64,000 nucleotides of DNA. Origin: Roseateles sp. SL47 (GTDB taxonomy: Bacteria; Pseudomonadota; Gammaproteobacteria; Burkholderiales; Burkholderiaceae_C). The translations under genes and the position numbers were made by a program. The stretch spans positions 1,798,001 through 1,862,000 of the forward strand of contig NZ_CP113068.1 in NCBI RefSeq assembly GCF_026625885.1. Direction: 5' to 3'. Under the pieces are notes generated by a model. It was given only the letters and a program-made list of their open reading frames with translations, was not told the origin of the DNA and did not search any database. This document shows positions 25,506 through 36,264 of this stretch, one piece after another (position 1 is the first letter of the stretch; every line of letters starts with the position of its first letter).

Positions 25506-26974
25506 AGATCAGCAGCAAAGCTCGGATCGGCTTGGCATTGATGTTCAGCGCCATGGTGCTGATCGCCGCCAGCATTGGCTGGGCCAACGCCCAGGTGAGC
25601 ATTGCGGTCCAGCAGCGTCGCCATACCGGGGAGATTGCGAGCGCTCTTAACGACATGCGCCTGGTGTCCTTCGAATACCTGCTCAACCGTCGTGAACGGG
25701 CGCGATTGCAGGAGAAGGCGGTCTGGGGGCGCCTTGAGGCCTTGCTTTCCCAGCCCACAGATGGAGACGACACCACAGTGAGGACGCTGGCCGAACTGCG
25801 AGCCAACCTCGAGGCCAGCCACCACTTGTTCCTGGAAGTTGATCCCATGCAGGCCTCCGGGGGGGCCAATGACGAGATCCAACGTCGCTTCGAGACGCAA
25901 TTGTCCAACCGGCTGCTGATCCTTCAGCAGCGCGGCCTGGTGGACGCGGCCCAACTCATCGAAGACGCTGGCGCCCGGATTGACGACACCCAACGACGCG
26001 TGGTCGTCGTGACGGCGTGGGGGCTGGCCTTGATGGCGCTGATCACCGGTTCCGCAGTCTGGCTGTTCCGGCGCGACGTGCTCAAGCCGATCTCGCAACT
26101 GGAGCAGGCAACCCGTGAGATTGCCGCCGGCAACTGGACCTTCGAGCTGAATGCCAGCGCCAACGATGAACTCGGTGAAATGGCACGATGCTTTGATGCG
26201 ATGACACGCGCGCTGCGGGATTCCTTCACCCGGATCGAGCGCAGCAATCGCGAGCTTGTCTCACTGAATAGCGAGCTCGAATCCTTCAGCTACTCGGTGT
26301 CGCATGATCTGCGCAGTCCGCTGCGAAGCATGGATGGTTTTTCGCTGGCGCTGCTGGAGGACTACGGCGACAAGCTCGACGACGAAGCGCGCGACAGCCT
26401 GCAACGCATCCGGGGGGCCAGCCAGCGCATGGGACGCTTGATCGACGAGATTCTCGGCCTGGCCCGGGTGACCCGAGCGGAGCTGCGACTCCAGGAGGTG
26501 GACCTCAGCGCGATGGCTCGGGAGATCGCCGCCGACCTCAGCCGCACCCAACCGGAGCGTCACGTGCGCTGGGAGATCGAGGACGGCATCCGGGCCCAGG
26601 CGGACCGTGAGCTGATTCGCATCGCGTTGCAGAACCTGCTCGACAACGCCTGGAAATTCACCGGCAAGACGGCGGACGCCCTGATCCAGGTGGGGCAGCG
26701 CTACGAAGACGGCCATCGAAACTGCTTTGTCTCCGACAACGGTGCCGGTTTTGACATGGCTTATGCCGAACGCTTGTTTGGGGCATTCCAGCGCCTTCAC
26801 CACGAAAGCGATTTCCCGGGCACCGGGGTCGGCCTTGCGATCGTGCATCGCGTGTTTCGCCGTCATGGCTGGCCCCTCTGGGCGAAGGCGGCCCTCGGCA
26901 CCGGCGCCACCTTCTTCTTCCGCATTCAGGAGAACACTGATGAACGACGAGAGCAAAGTCATCCTGCTGGTTGA
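25502..26974 (+). CDS. Membrane sensor histidine kinase
   Basis: A 490-residue kinase: membrane segment 1 (about 8-27), a periplasmic part of about 150 residues, membrane segment 2 (about 180-200), a HAMP domain (VLKPISQLEQATREIAAGN), a HisKA domain with the phosphorylated His in YSVSHDLRSPLRSMDGF (near 265), and an ATPase domain (NLLDNAWKFT, DNGAGFD, GTGVGLAIV). The phytochrome-like SVSHDLRSPL box and the Rcp1-like partner are typical pairs. ATG overlaps the binding-protein stop (ATGA) and its 3' end overlaps the response regulator by 35 bases. The signal is probably delivered by the binding protein encoded just upstream. Confidence 0.93.
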   Translation: MKISSKARIGLALMFSAMVLIAASIGWANAQVSIAVQQRRHTGEIASALNDMRLVSFEYLLNRRERARLQEKAVWGRLEALLSQPTDGDDTTVRTLAELRANLEASHHLFLEVDPMQASGGANDEIQRRFETQLSNRLLILQQRGLVDAAQLIEDAGARIDDTQRRVVVVTAWGLALMALITGSAVWLFRRDVLKPISQLEQATREIAAGNWTFELNASANDELGEMARCFDAMTRALRDSFTRIERSNRELVSLNSELESFSYSVSHDLRSPLRSMDGFSLALLEDYGDKLDDEARDSLQRIRGASQRMGRLIDEILGLARVTRAELRLQEVDLSAMAREIAADLSRTQPERHVRWEIEDGIRAQADRELIRIALQNLLDNAWKFTGKTADALIQVGQRYEDGHRNCFVSDNGAGFDMAYAERLFGAFQRLHHESDFPGTGVGLAIVHRVFRRHGWPLWAKAALGTGATFFFRIQENTDERREQSHPAG

Positions 26975-27395
26975 AGACAACCCGGACGACGTCGCGCTGA
27001 CGATGCGGGCCTTCAAGCGCAGCCATCTGATGAATCCGGTGGTTGTGGCCCGCGATGGCGTGGAGGCGCTTGATTTCCTCTTCGCACGTGGCGCCCACGC
27101 CAATCGTGCGCAGTCACCGCTGCCCACGCTGGCCATTCTCGATTTGAAGCTCCCTCGGCTCGATGGGCTCGGCGTACTCAAGGCACTTCGCGCCGACCCT
27201 CGCACGGCGCTGTTGCCGACGGTCATCCTGACCTCGTCGAAGGAGGAGCAGGACGTCGTGTCGGGTTATCAGCTCGGCGCCAACAGCTATGTGCGCAAAC
27301 CCGTGGACTTCTCTGAATTTGTCGAAGCGGTCAAGGTGCTCGGCATCTATTGGCTCGCGCTCAATCAAATGCCGCCGTGGCCGTCCTCGTCATGA
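26940..27395 (+). CDS. Single-domain response regulator, Rcp1/CheY type
   Basis: A 151-residue receiver domain alone. The acidic pocket (LLVEDNPDDV), the phosphorylated Asp in LAILDLKLPRLDG and the conserved Lys in YVRKPVDF are all present; no output domain follows. The ATG at 26940 has AGGAG 8 bases upstream, inside the kinase gene. The C-terminal extension is typical of Rcp1-like regulators paired with phytochrome-type kinases. It is followed by a hybrid kinase with ATGA overlap. It must act through protein-protein contact or phosphotransfer. Confidence 0.92.
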   Translation: MNDESKVILLVEDNPDDVALTMRAFKRSHLMNPVVVARDGVEALDFLFARGAHANRAQSPLPTLAILDLKLPRLDGLGVLKALRADPRTALLPTVILTSSKEEQDVVSGYQLGANSYVRKPVDFSEFVEAVKVLGIYWLALNQMPPWPSSS

Positions 27396-28975
27396 ATGAA
27401 GTACAGCCGATCAAGGTTCTTGCCATCGAAGATTCGGAGAACGATGTCCGCCTGGCCATGCGCCTGTTGCGTCGGGCCGGTTTTGATCCGGACTGTCATC
27501 GCGTCGAGGATCTGGCCGCGCTGCGCTTGGCGTTGGACCAAATGGACTGGGATGCGGTGATCTCCGACTTCAGCATGCCCGGCTTCAGCGGGCTGGAGGC
27601 CCTTCATACGTTCCGGGCCGCGGGCCTGGATATTCCCTTCATCTTTGTCTCCGGCACGATTGGCGAGGAGACCGCAGTCGCCGCGATGAAGGCCGGAGCG
27701 AGCGACTACGTGATGAAAGACAACATGAGCCGGCTGGCGCCGGTGCTGGAGCGTGAGCTTGTCCAGTCCGCGCGCCGTGCGGCCCATCGCGAGGCGGAAG
27801 CGGAACTGAGACGCTTTGAACTGCAACTGGCCGAAGCGCAAAAGATGGAGTCGCTCGGGACATTGGCGGGTGGCATCGCCCACGACTTCAACAACATCCT
27901 GAGTGCGATTCTTGGCAACGTCGAATTGGCCCGGGGCCAACTCGGACCTGACCATCCGGTGCTGGTGTTGCTCGGCGAGATCCAGAAGTCCGGTCTTCGT
28001 GCCCGCGATATGGTCCGCCAGATCCTGACCTTCAGCCGCCGCGAGCCTCAGCAGTTGCGCCAGATTGCCCTGCATACCATCATCCAGGAGACCTATGGCC
28101 TGCTGCGCGTGACGCTGCCTGCCGTGGTGGACCTCGAATTGCTCCTGAGCGAGTCGCCGCTGCACGTCAACGGCGACGCCACGCAACTCCAGCAAGTGCT
28201 GATGAACCTGAGCACCAATGCCTGGCATGCGCTGCCTGGGGAGGCTGGCAAGATCGTGATCGGTCTTGAGCTGATGGATCTCGACGCCGCTGCGGTCAAG
28301 GCGCTTTCGGGCCTGGCAGCGGGGGCCCATGCGCACTTGTGGGTCAGCGATAACGGCATGGGCATGGACGACGCGACGCGCAAACGGATCTTTGAACCCT
28401 TCTTCACCACCAAACCCACCGGCAAGGGGACCGGCCTCGGTCTGTCAGTCGTTCACGGCATTGTCACCGCGCACCATGGCAGCATTGCCGTGGACAGCTG
28501 GCCTGGCCAGGGCAGCACCTTCCATCTCTACCTGCCCATCGTCCCGTCTCCCGCGCCAGCGACGAACGTTCATCCCGGCCAAGAGGCGCCCATCCGAGGG
28601 AACAGCGAGCACGTGGTCTACCTGGACGATGATGAGACCGTTTCGCTGGTGGTCGTTGGTCTCCTGGAACGCGCCGGCTACCGCTGCAGCAGCTTTACCG
28701 AGGCTGCTGCAGCGGTCGCCGCCATTGCCTCCCCGTCGGATACGGTGGACTTGTTCGTGACCGACTACAACATGCCAGGCCGCACCGGCCTCGACGTCGC
28801 CCGAGAGGTGGCTTCCCTGCGGCCTGCGTTGCCCATCGTGATCAGCTCCGGGCTGATCACGGATGAACTGCGCGAGAGAGCCGCAGAAGCGGGCATTCGC
28901 GCGGTGCTTGAAAAGGAAGACACGTTTCGCGACCTCACCACCTTGGTGAGAGAGGTGTTGGCTTCGCGACAATGA
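27392..28975 (+). CDS. Hybrid sensor kinase: REC - HisKA - HATPase - REC
   Basis: A soluble 527-residue protein. REC1 (about 1-125, Asp in [10 protein letters not shown]) is followed by a coiled helix, a HisKA domain with [13 protein letters not shown] (His near 173), an ATPase domain ([32 protein letters not shown]), and REC2 (about 410-527, Asp in [10 protein letters not shown]). The HDFNN class of His box is common in complex kinases. There is no DNA-binding or enzymatic output. As the last gene in the operon it can take phosphate from the upstream kinase through REC1 and pass it on. The final target is not in the window. Confidence 0.92.
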   Translation: MNEVQPIKVLAIEDSENDVRLAMRLLRRAGFDPDCHRVEDLAALRLALDQMDWDAVISDFSMPGFSGLEALHTFRAAGLDIPFIFVSGTIGEETAVAAMKAGASDYVMKDNMSRLAPVLERELVQSARRAAHREAEAELRRFELQLAEAQKMESLGTLAGGIAHDFNNILSAILGNVELARGQLGPDHPVLVLLGEIQKSGLRARDMVRQILTFSRREPQQLRQIALHTIIQETYGLLRVTLPAVVDLELLLSESPLHVNGDATQLQQVLMNLSTNAWHALPGEAGKIVIGLELMDLDAAAVKALSGLAAGAHAHLWVSDNGMGMDDATRKRIFEPFFTTKPTGKGTGLGLSVVHGIVTAHHGSIAVDSWPGQGSTFHLYLPIVPSPAPATNVHPGQEAPIRGNSEHVVYLDDDETVSLVVVGLLERAGYRCSSFTEAAAAVAAIASPSDTVDLFVTDYNMPGRTGLDVAREVASLRPALPIVISSGLITDELRERAAEAGIRAVLEKEDTFRDLTTLVREVLASRQ

Positions 28976-29023
28976 AAGCTGGCGCCAAGACAGGTCGATG
29001 CGCCGCGAGGATCTGGCGGCGAT

Positions 29024-29680
29024 TCAGCGCTTTTTGGCTTTCAGTGGCGCCACGCTCTGTTGCAGGCGCCGCCACTCGTCCACCTCGGCGGCGGACTTCC
29101 CGCCCGGTGCCGCTGGTTTGCCTGCAGCGGAGGCGGTGGCACCCGCACGACCTGCGGACGGCGCGGGAGGTGCTGGTGCATGTGTAGGTGCGGGTGCCAA
29201 TGCAGCCATGCCAGGGGTCAATACTTCGCCCAGCAGATCCAGCAGCCGGGTGCGTGCCCGCTGCGGGTGCCGACGGTAATACGTCAGCACCAGACCGACG
29301 ATGAAACGCTCATCATCGTCCTGGGGCAGCCCGGAGGGGGGCTCGGCCCCACCCGACAAACCCGGCGCGCCTGCTGAACCTGCTGAACCTGAAACAGCCG
29401 CAGCAGTGTTCCCAGGCCCATGCTCCTGATCCATCCACCCCATCGGTTTGTGGCTCAGCTGTTCAAACTGGCGTGCCAGGCGCTCACCGATCTGCCGCGA
29501 ACGGCTCTTGATCTGGCTCCAATAGCTGGGTTGGATCTGCAAACGCTCGGCAAAACGCCGCTCCAGCCCGCGCAGGGCGGCGGCGTCCGGATGTTTGATG
29601 GTGGCGGCAACGAATTCGTCGAACAAGCGCATCGCGTTGTCCAGTCGGATCTGCGCGACGTCGCGGGGGGCGGAACACAT
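29024..29680 (-). CDS. Hypothetical protein with N-terminal helix-turn-helix-like region
   Basis: A 218-residue protein in two parts. The N-terminal 80 residues (ERRFAERLQIQPSYWSQIKS then RSRQIGERLARQFEQLSHKP) look like a lambda-repressor-type DNA-binding region found in uncharacterised Burkholderiales proteins. The rest is low-complexity, Ala/Pro/Gly-rich, with one short ordered segment (DERFIVGLVLTYYRRHPQRA) and a basic tail. No signal peptide. It lies alone between the sensor operon and the EF-G-like gene, reading left. Function unknown. Confidence 0.65.
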   Translation of the reverse strand: MCSAPRDVAQIRLDNAMRLFDEFVAATIKHPDAAALRGLERRFAERLQIQPSYWSQIKSRSRQIGERLARQFEQLSHKPMGWMDQEHGPGNTAAAVSGSAGSAGAPGLSGGAEPPSGLPQDDDERFIVGLVLTYYRRHPQRARTRLLDLLGEVLTPGMAALAPAPTHAPAPPAPSAGRAGATASAAGKPAAPGGKSAAEVDEWRRLQQSVAPLKAKKR

Positions 29681-29757
29681 GTCCCCATGATAAAGCTTCG
29701 TTCACCTTTGCTGCGGCCGCCCCCGTCCACAGCCGTAGGTTTCTTGAGGAAACCAGG

Positions 29758-31908
29758 CTACTCCTCATCCTTCCATTGGTATTGAGACGCCAACTGCGCC
29801 TGCACCGTGGGCGGCACCGCTTCGTAATGGGACAGCTCCAGCGTGTAGCGGCCCTGGCCGCTGGTCAGCGCATTGAGCCGGTTTTGATAGGCCAACAGCT
29901 CCGCCAACGGGGCCGAGCCCTGCACCACGATCTGACCCGGCACCGAACTGCGGGTGCCGCTGACCTGCCCCCGGCGGGATGCGAGGTCGCCGGTGATGTC
30001 GCCGGTGGCCGCTTCCGGTGCGGTGATCTCCACCTGCACGATCGGCTCCAGCACCAGGGGCCGGGCCTCGCGCACCGCTGCCACCACAGCCTTGCGCGCC
30101 GCCGTGATGAAGGCCACCTCCTTGGAGTCCACCGAGTGGTGCTTGCCCTCCAGCACCGTGACCCGCAGGTCCTGGAGCGGGTAACCGGCCACCACGCCCT
30201 GTGCCAAGGCCTGGCGCACACCTTTTTCCACCGCTGGCATGAACTGCCCCGGAAGAGTCCCGCCCTTGACCTCGTCCCGGAACTCAAAACCCGCGCCGCG
30301 TTCCAGCGGCTCGACTCGCAGCCACACCTCGCCAAACTGGCCGGCGCCGCCGGTCTGCTTCTTGTGCCGGTGGTGCCCCTGGGCCGGGATGGAGATCGTC
30401 TCGCGATAGGCCACCCGGGGCGGCTGGGTGTGCACCTCCATCTTGTACTGATCTTTCAACCGCTCCAGCAGGGTGCGCAGATGCAGTTCCCCCAGCCCAT
30501 ACACCACCGTCTCGCTGCTTGGCGAGCCGCCCCCGTCGTGCTCACCGCCACGCTCCAGCCGCAGGCAGGGGTCTTCCTCCACCAGGCGGCCCAGCACCTC
30601 CCACAAGCGTTGCTCATCGCCATGGCGAGTGGGGCGGAGGGACACACCATGCACGGGGGCCGGCAGGCTCAACGGGGCCAGATGCAGATGCTCATCTTCC
30701 GGTGCGTCATGCAGCACGGCATCGTTCTGCAGCTCGTCCAGTTTGGCCAGTGCGCAAAGGTCGCCGGGCAGGGCATGGTCGATCTCCACATGCTCCTTGC
30801 CCTGCAGCCGCAGCAGATGAGCCACCCGGACCGGCTTGCGTGCATGGCCCACATACAGCTGCGCATTGCGCCGCAGCGTGCCCTGATGCACGCGCACCAT
30901 GGCCAATTTGCCGAGGTAGGGGTCGGACTGGATCTTGAACACGTGGGCCACCACGTGCTGCGCCGGGTCCATGGCCACCTGCAGCGGCTCAGCCTCCGGG
31001 CCTTCCCCGCGCAGGAACTGGGGCGGATTGGCCTCATAGGGATTGGGCAGCAGCTTCTCGATGATGCCGAGCAACTCCTGCACGCCCACGCCCTGGCGGG
31101 CGGAGGTGAAGCACACCGGAATCAGATGGCCCTCGCGAAAGGCCTGTTCCAGCGGGGCATGCAGCTCGGTGGCGGGCACGTCACCGTCGTTGAGGTAGCG
31201 GTCGACGAACGCCGGGTCCACCTCCACCACCTGCTCCACCAGGGCCCGGTGAGCGGCCTCCACGGATCCGAAGTCCGCCTCGCCGCTGCATCCGAAGAAG
31301 CAGTCCTGCACCCGGGTACCGCCGTCGGCAGGCAGATTCAAGGGCAGGCATTCTCGGCCGAAGGTCTGCTGCACCTGGGCCAGCAGGCCTGCAGCATCCA
31401 CCCCGGGCGCATCGATCTTGTTGATGATCACCAGCCGCGTGAGCCCCCGCTGGGCGGCGGCATCCATCATCCGTTGCGCCATCAGCTCAATGCCGGTCTG
31501 GGCATTGAGCACCACGGCGACGGTCTCCACCGCCTCCAGGGCCGGTAGTGCCTGTCCGATGAAATCGGGGGCGCCGGGCGTGTCCAGCCATCGCAGGTGG
31601 ACGCCATCGTGCTGCGCATGCAGCAGCGACGTCTGCAGGGAATGCTGTGCCCGTCGCTCCTGCGGGTCGTGATCGCTGACGGTGTTGCCCTTTTCCACCG
31701 AGCCGGCAGATTGGATGGCGCCCGCTTTGAGCAGCAAGGCTTCAGCCAGGGTGGTCTTGCCGGCGCCTGCGGGGCCGGTCAGTGCCAGTGTGCGGATCGC
31801 CGCGATGCCCGGATGCGGGCGCGAGTCCGGGGCATTCGCGGCGCTGGATCGGCTGCCCGCTGTGGGGCCCTCCGATCCCGCAAGGGACGGGGATGGGGTG
31901 GTGGGCAT
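29758..31908 (-). CDS. Elongation factor G-like GTPase (FusA paralogue)
   Basis: A 716-residue translational GTPase of the EF-G family, probably ribosome-associated. The G domain has the P-loop GPAGAGKTTLAEALL (about residue 45), switch II DTPGAPDFIG and the NKID motif (VIINKIDAPG); domains II-V follow, with the EF-G-like QTGGAGQFGEVW and VAYRETI segments. The canonical EF-G P-loop AHIDAGKTT is altered, which marks a paralogue rather than the essential fusA. The ATG at 31908 follows GAGGAAC; an upstream extension of the frame is arginine-rich and unlikely. It is transcribed alone, so the specific role is unknown. Confidence 0.85.
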   Translation of the reverse strand: MPTTPSPSLAGSEGPTAGSRSSAANAPDSRPHPGIAAIRTLALTGPAGAGKTTLAEALLLKAGAIQSAGSVEKGNTVSDHDPQERRAQHSLQTSLLHAQHDGVHLRWLDTPGAPDFIGQALPALEAVETVAVVLNAQTGIELMAQRMMDAAAQRGLTRLVIINKIDAPGVDAAGLLAQVQQTFGRECLPLNLPADGGTRVQDCFFGCSGEADFGSVEAAHRALVEQVVEVDPAFVDRYLNDGDVPATELHAPLEQAFREGHLIPVCFTSARQGVGVQELLGIIEKLLPNPYEANPPQFLRGEGPEAEPLQVAMDPAQHVVAHVFKIQSDPYLGKLAMVRVHQGTLRRNAQLYVGHARKPVRVAHLLRLQGKEHVEIDHALPGDLCALAKLDELQNDAVLHDAPEDEHLHLAPLSLPAPVHGVSLRPTRHGDEQRLWEVLGRLVEEDPCLRLERGGEHDGGGSPSSETVVYGLGELHLRTLLERLKDQYKMEVHTQPPRVAYRETISIPAQGHHRHKKQTGGAGQFGEVWLRVEPLERGAGFEFRDEVKGGTLPGQFMPAVEKGVRQALAQGVVAGYPLQDLRVTVLEGKHHSVDSKEVAFITAARKAVVAAVREARPLVLEPIVQVEITAPEAATGDITGDLASRRGQVSGTRSSVPGQIVVQGSAPLAELLAYQNRLNALTSGQGRYTLELSHYEAVPPTVQAQLASQYQWKDEE

Positions 31909-32144
31909 GGCTCGTTCCTCTCGTTCAAGAGTTGGACTGCGTAAGAGCCTGACTACGGCCAGCGTAGAGGAAGCGCGACGCGGGCACAAGGCTGCAAGTG
32001 CGGGGCGAACGGCTGGGTCGTCCTGCGGCGTTCCCCTCGGATGTTGCGCAGGAGGGGACAGACGGACACTCGCCTGCGAGCCGCAGCGTCCACAGGTCTC
32101 GACATAGACTCCTCCTTTGGACACAACGACAGGGAGACACGGTG

Positions 32145-33557
<1,413 letters not shown>

Positions 33558-33626
33558 ACCGGCCGGAACTCTGGAACCATAGGAACCACAGCAGGCTCTG
33601 GCGGTGGCGTAATGACCAAACGCGAT

Positions 33627-34136
33627 TCAGGCCAGCAGCTTCCAATACAGCGCCGTCGCATGCAGGCTGCCATCCGGGTTGGCGGCGAAGTTCGGAATCT
33701 CGCCGGTACGCTGCCATCCCTGCGACCGATAGAAGTCTTCAGCCGGTGACTGGGCCTCGGTGTCCAGCACCAGCAGGCTGAGCTCAGCCTCCCGGGCGGC
33801 GGCCTCCACCGCTTCCATCAACTGGGCTGCCACGCCGCGCCGACGCGCATCGGGATGCACCATCAGTTTCTGCACCTCGGCGCGATGCCGCCCGTTCGGC
33901 TTGCCACAAAGAGCCAGTTGCACGGTACCGAGCACCTGGCCGCGTTCCTGCAGCACCCACAAGCGGTGGCGCGGCCCGAGCTGGTCGAACACCGCCTCCC
34001 AATACTCGCGCATCTGCGGCTCATCCACATCCGACAGAAAGCCCAGCGAGGCGCCGCCATCCACCACCTGGAAGAACACTTCGCCGAGCGCGGGGATCCA
34101 TTCCCGGTCTTTCGGGGTGAGCGGAATCAAGGTCAT
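33627..34136 (-). CDS. GNAT-family N-acetyltransferase (copy A)
   Basis: A 169-residue acetyltransferase; the acetyl-CoA loop is VHPDARRRGVAAQLM (about residue 95), preceded by EVQKLMV. The end reads ATALYWKLLA, matching ALxYxKxL ends of this subgroup. I chose the ATG at 34136; a GTG at 34166 is possible but neither has a strong ribosome site. The next gene upstream is a clear paralogue (copy B), so the pair arose by tandem duplication. Substrate unknown. Confidence 0.83.
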   Translation of the reverse strand: MTLIPLTPKDREWIPALGEVFFQVVDGGASLGFLSDVDEPQMREYWEAVFDQLGPRHRLWVLQERGQVLGTVQLALCGKPNGRHRAEVQKLMVHPDARRRGVAAQLMEAVEAAAREAELSLLVLDTEAQSPAEDFYRSQGWQRTGEIPNFAANPDGSLHATALYWKLLA

Positions 34137-34208
34137 GAGCTCAGTCGTGTTTGTGGGACAGCACACTCTAGGTGTGGATGATCGGCAAGGCGGTCGGACA
34201 ACAGGCCG

Positions 34209-34838
34209 TCACACCAGGTGGGGCAGCCGCTTGTAGTAGATGGCCACATTCTGCAGTTGGCCTTCGGCGCCGTGGCAGTGATCCGGAATCTGGCCGGCCC
34301 GCTGCCACCCCAGATGGGCGAACACCGCTTCGGCCTGGGAGTCGGCGCAGGTTTCGAGTTGCAGCAGATACCGCCCCTGGGTGGCGGCGGTGCATTCCAC
34401 CCGGCTCATCAACTGGCTGGCCACGCCACGTCCGCGTTCATGCGTATGCACCATCAACCGCTGTACCTCCCCACGGTGGTGCGCATTGGCCAGCGGGCAC
34501 AGGGACAGCTGCACCGCACCGAGCAAGCGGCCGGGCCCGTCGGATTCGCAGGCGATCCACAGGCTGTGATGCTGGCCCAGGCGGGCGAACACACCGTGCC
34601 AGTAGTCGAGTGCGGCATAACGCGACAAGGGCGCCAGAAAGCCCAGCGTGGCGCCTTGATGAACGTTGTCGATCAGCAAGTTGGTGAGCGCTGGCAGCCA
34701 TTGAAGATCGCGTGAAGTCAGCTTGACGATCTCCATCGGCGCGCGCTGCGTGGCGGGTGCAACAACGACATCGCTGGCCAGTGTGGTGGGCGTGCGGGGC
34801 GCACGGACAGGCACGGTGACGGGGCTGAGGGCAAACAT
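34209..34838 (-). CDS. GNAT-family N-acetyltransferase (copy B)
   Basis: A 209-residue acetyltransferase with the acetyl-CoA loop VHTHERGRGVASQLM and the same flanks as copy A (GATLGFLAPL versus GASLGFLSDV; GEVQRLMV versus AEVQKLMV; GWQRAGQIP versus GWQRTGEIP). The ATG at 34838 has GGAG 11 bases upstream; the family core starts at the ATG at 34736, which lacks a ribosome site, so a 34-residue extra N-terminus is likely. It lies 72 bases before copy A in the same direction. Substrate unknown. Confidence 0.82.
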   Translation of the reverse strand: MFALSPVTVPVRAPRTPTTLASDVVVAPATQRAPMEIVKLTSRDLQWLPALTNLLIDNVHQGATLGFLAPLSRYAALDYWHGVFARLGQHHSLWIACESDGPGRLLGAVQLSLCPLANAHHRGEVQRLMVHTHERGRGVASQLMSRVECTAATQGRYLLQLETCADSQAEAVFAHLGWQRAGQIPDHCHGAEGQLQNVAIYYKRLPHLV

Positions 34839-34979
34839 CAACAGGCAACTCCAGGTCGGAACGACTTCACCGTCTTGTGGACGGGACCTGGAAAACCCTG
34901 ACGCAAGGCGTGTGCCAACGCACAGTCCACGCGAGCGGATGGCGCGACGTGTGGGCGGCAATCGCGCAAATGGCCCGGG

Positions 34980-36161
34980 TCAGGCGGATGCGGCCACGCT
35001 GAGTTCGGCTTCCAGTCCCGGCTCCGCACACAGCCGTCCGCGCCCCTGATGCTTGGCGGCATACAGGGCGGTTTCGGCGCGCCGCAACAAGTCCTCCAGA
35101 TTGCGATCCCCGGGGCGGAGCTTGCCCCAGCCGGCAGAGAAGTTCAGCGCAATGCCCAAGGCCTGGGGGGCGGCTTCCTGCAGGGCCTGGCGAAGTCGTC
35201 GGTCCAGCGCCGGTGGTCCCACCAGATCTGACCGGGCCATCAGCACTGCGAATCGCTGGCCATCAATCCGGGCCACCAGGTCCCCGAGCCGTTTCTGCTC
35301 ATCCAGGCAGCGGGCAAACCATTGGATGGCCGCGTCGCCACGATCCTCCCCGAGGTCGGCATTCAGCGTCTTCAACCCATCCAGGTCGATCACCACCAGC
35401 ATCAGCGGCTCGTTGTAGCGGCGCGCCATGGAAATCATGTCCACCGACCGCTGCTGAAACGCCCGCCGGTTGGCCAGGCCGGTGCTGGTGTCCACCTGGC
35501 TGAGCTGCCGCAACGCCGCTTCGCTCTCCCCACGCCAGGCGACCAGCACACCGATGGCTGCGGTCAGCACACACACGTTGGCGGTGAGCGCAAACACCAC
35601 ATTGAGCGGATGCGGTGCATCGAAGCGGGGCAGGGCGCCCGTGTCCATGCCCGCCAGCCAGGCGCGAGCCAGGTTGAGCAGACCCGCCAGCCCCAGGCTC
35701 ACCGCCAACAGCAGCCGCCAACGCAGGTGACCCACGGGCCCTCGCTTCACCGGCTGCATCAGGCTGGCCGCCAGCGCCAGCATCTGCAAGCCCAGGCAGC
35801 CGTTGGACCAGGCCAGCCGGAAGCCCGGGTTCTCCCACCCCAGACCGAATCCCAGCATCACCACCCCTGGCATGCCCCAGTGCAGCCAGCGCCCCAACCG
35901 GCCGGGCAGCCAGTGGTAGGTGGCCCTCCACAGCAGGCTGAGGCTGGCGCTGAGCAGCCCCAGGGCCAGGGTGGCCGTCGGCCGATGGATCTCTTGCGGC
36001 AGCAGCAGCAGTGCCCAGCCCGCCGCCTGGGCCGCCGCACTGAGTTGCGCATGGCGGGCACCGAGGCTGTGGCGCCAGCCCAGTTGCAGCGGCAGCAACA
36101 CAGCCAGCGCCAGTGACAGGATCAACAGCAGACTGAACAGGGTCGGGACATCGAAGCGCAT
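34980..36161 (-). CDS. Membrane GGDEF-domain protein with degenerate active site, retained I-site
   Basis: A 393-residue protein: about seven hydrophobic segments (about 1-225), then a GGDEF-fold domain (about 245-380). The catalytic GG(D/E)EF signature is replaced by DGQRF (in ARIDGQRFAV), so cyclase activity is not expected. The allosteric I-site RxxD is kept as RLGD exactly five residues before it, as in c-di-GMP-binding degenerate cyclases. The ATG at 36161 opens directly into the first membrane segment. It is leftward, next to the GlxA-type regulator gene. Role as c-di-GMP receptor is inference. Confidence 0.84.
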   Translation of the reverse strand: MRFDVPTLFSLLLILSLALAVLLPLQLGWRHSLGARHAQLSAAAQAAGWALLLLPQEIHRPTATLALGLLSASLSLLWRATYHWLPGRLGRWLHWGMPGVVMLGFGLGWENPGFRLAWSNGCLGLQMLALAASLMQPVKRGPVGHLRWRLLLAVSLGLAGLLNLARAWLAGMDTGALPRFDAPHPLNVVFALTANVCVLTAAIGVLVAWRGESEAALRQLSQVDTSTGLANRRAFQQRSVDMISMARRYNEPLMLVVIDLDGLKTLNADLGEDRGDAAIQWFARCLDEQKRLGDLVARIDGQRFAVLMARSDLVGPPALDRRLRQALQEAAPQALGIALNFSAGWGKLRPGDRNLEDLLRRAETALYAAKHQGRGRLCAEPGLEAELSVAASA

Positions 36162-36264
36162 CGCGAAGGGGCCGGGCGCAACTGCCGGCCGGGAATGGGC
36201 TGACCCATTGTGACCTCTGGTCGACCGGGGCGGCGCTGGGGGCCACCCGGCGCCTTGACGCACG

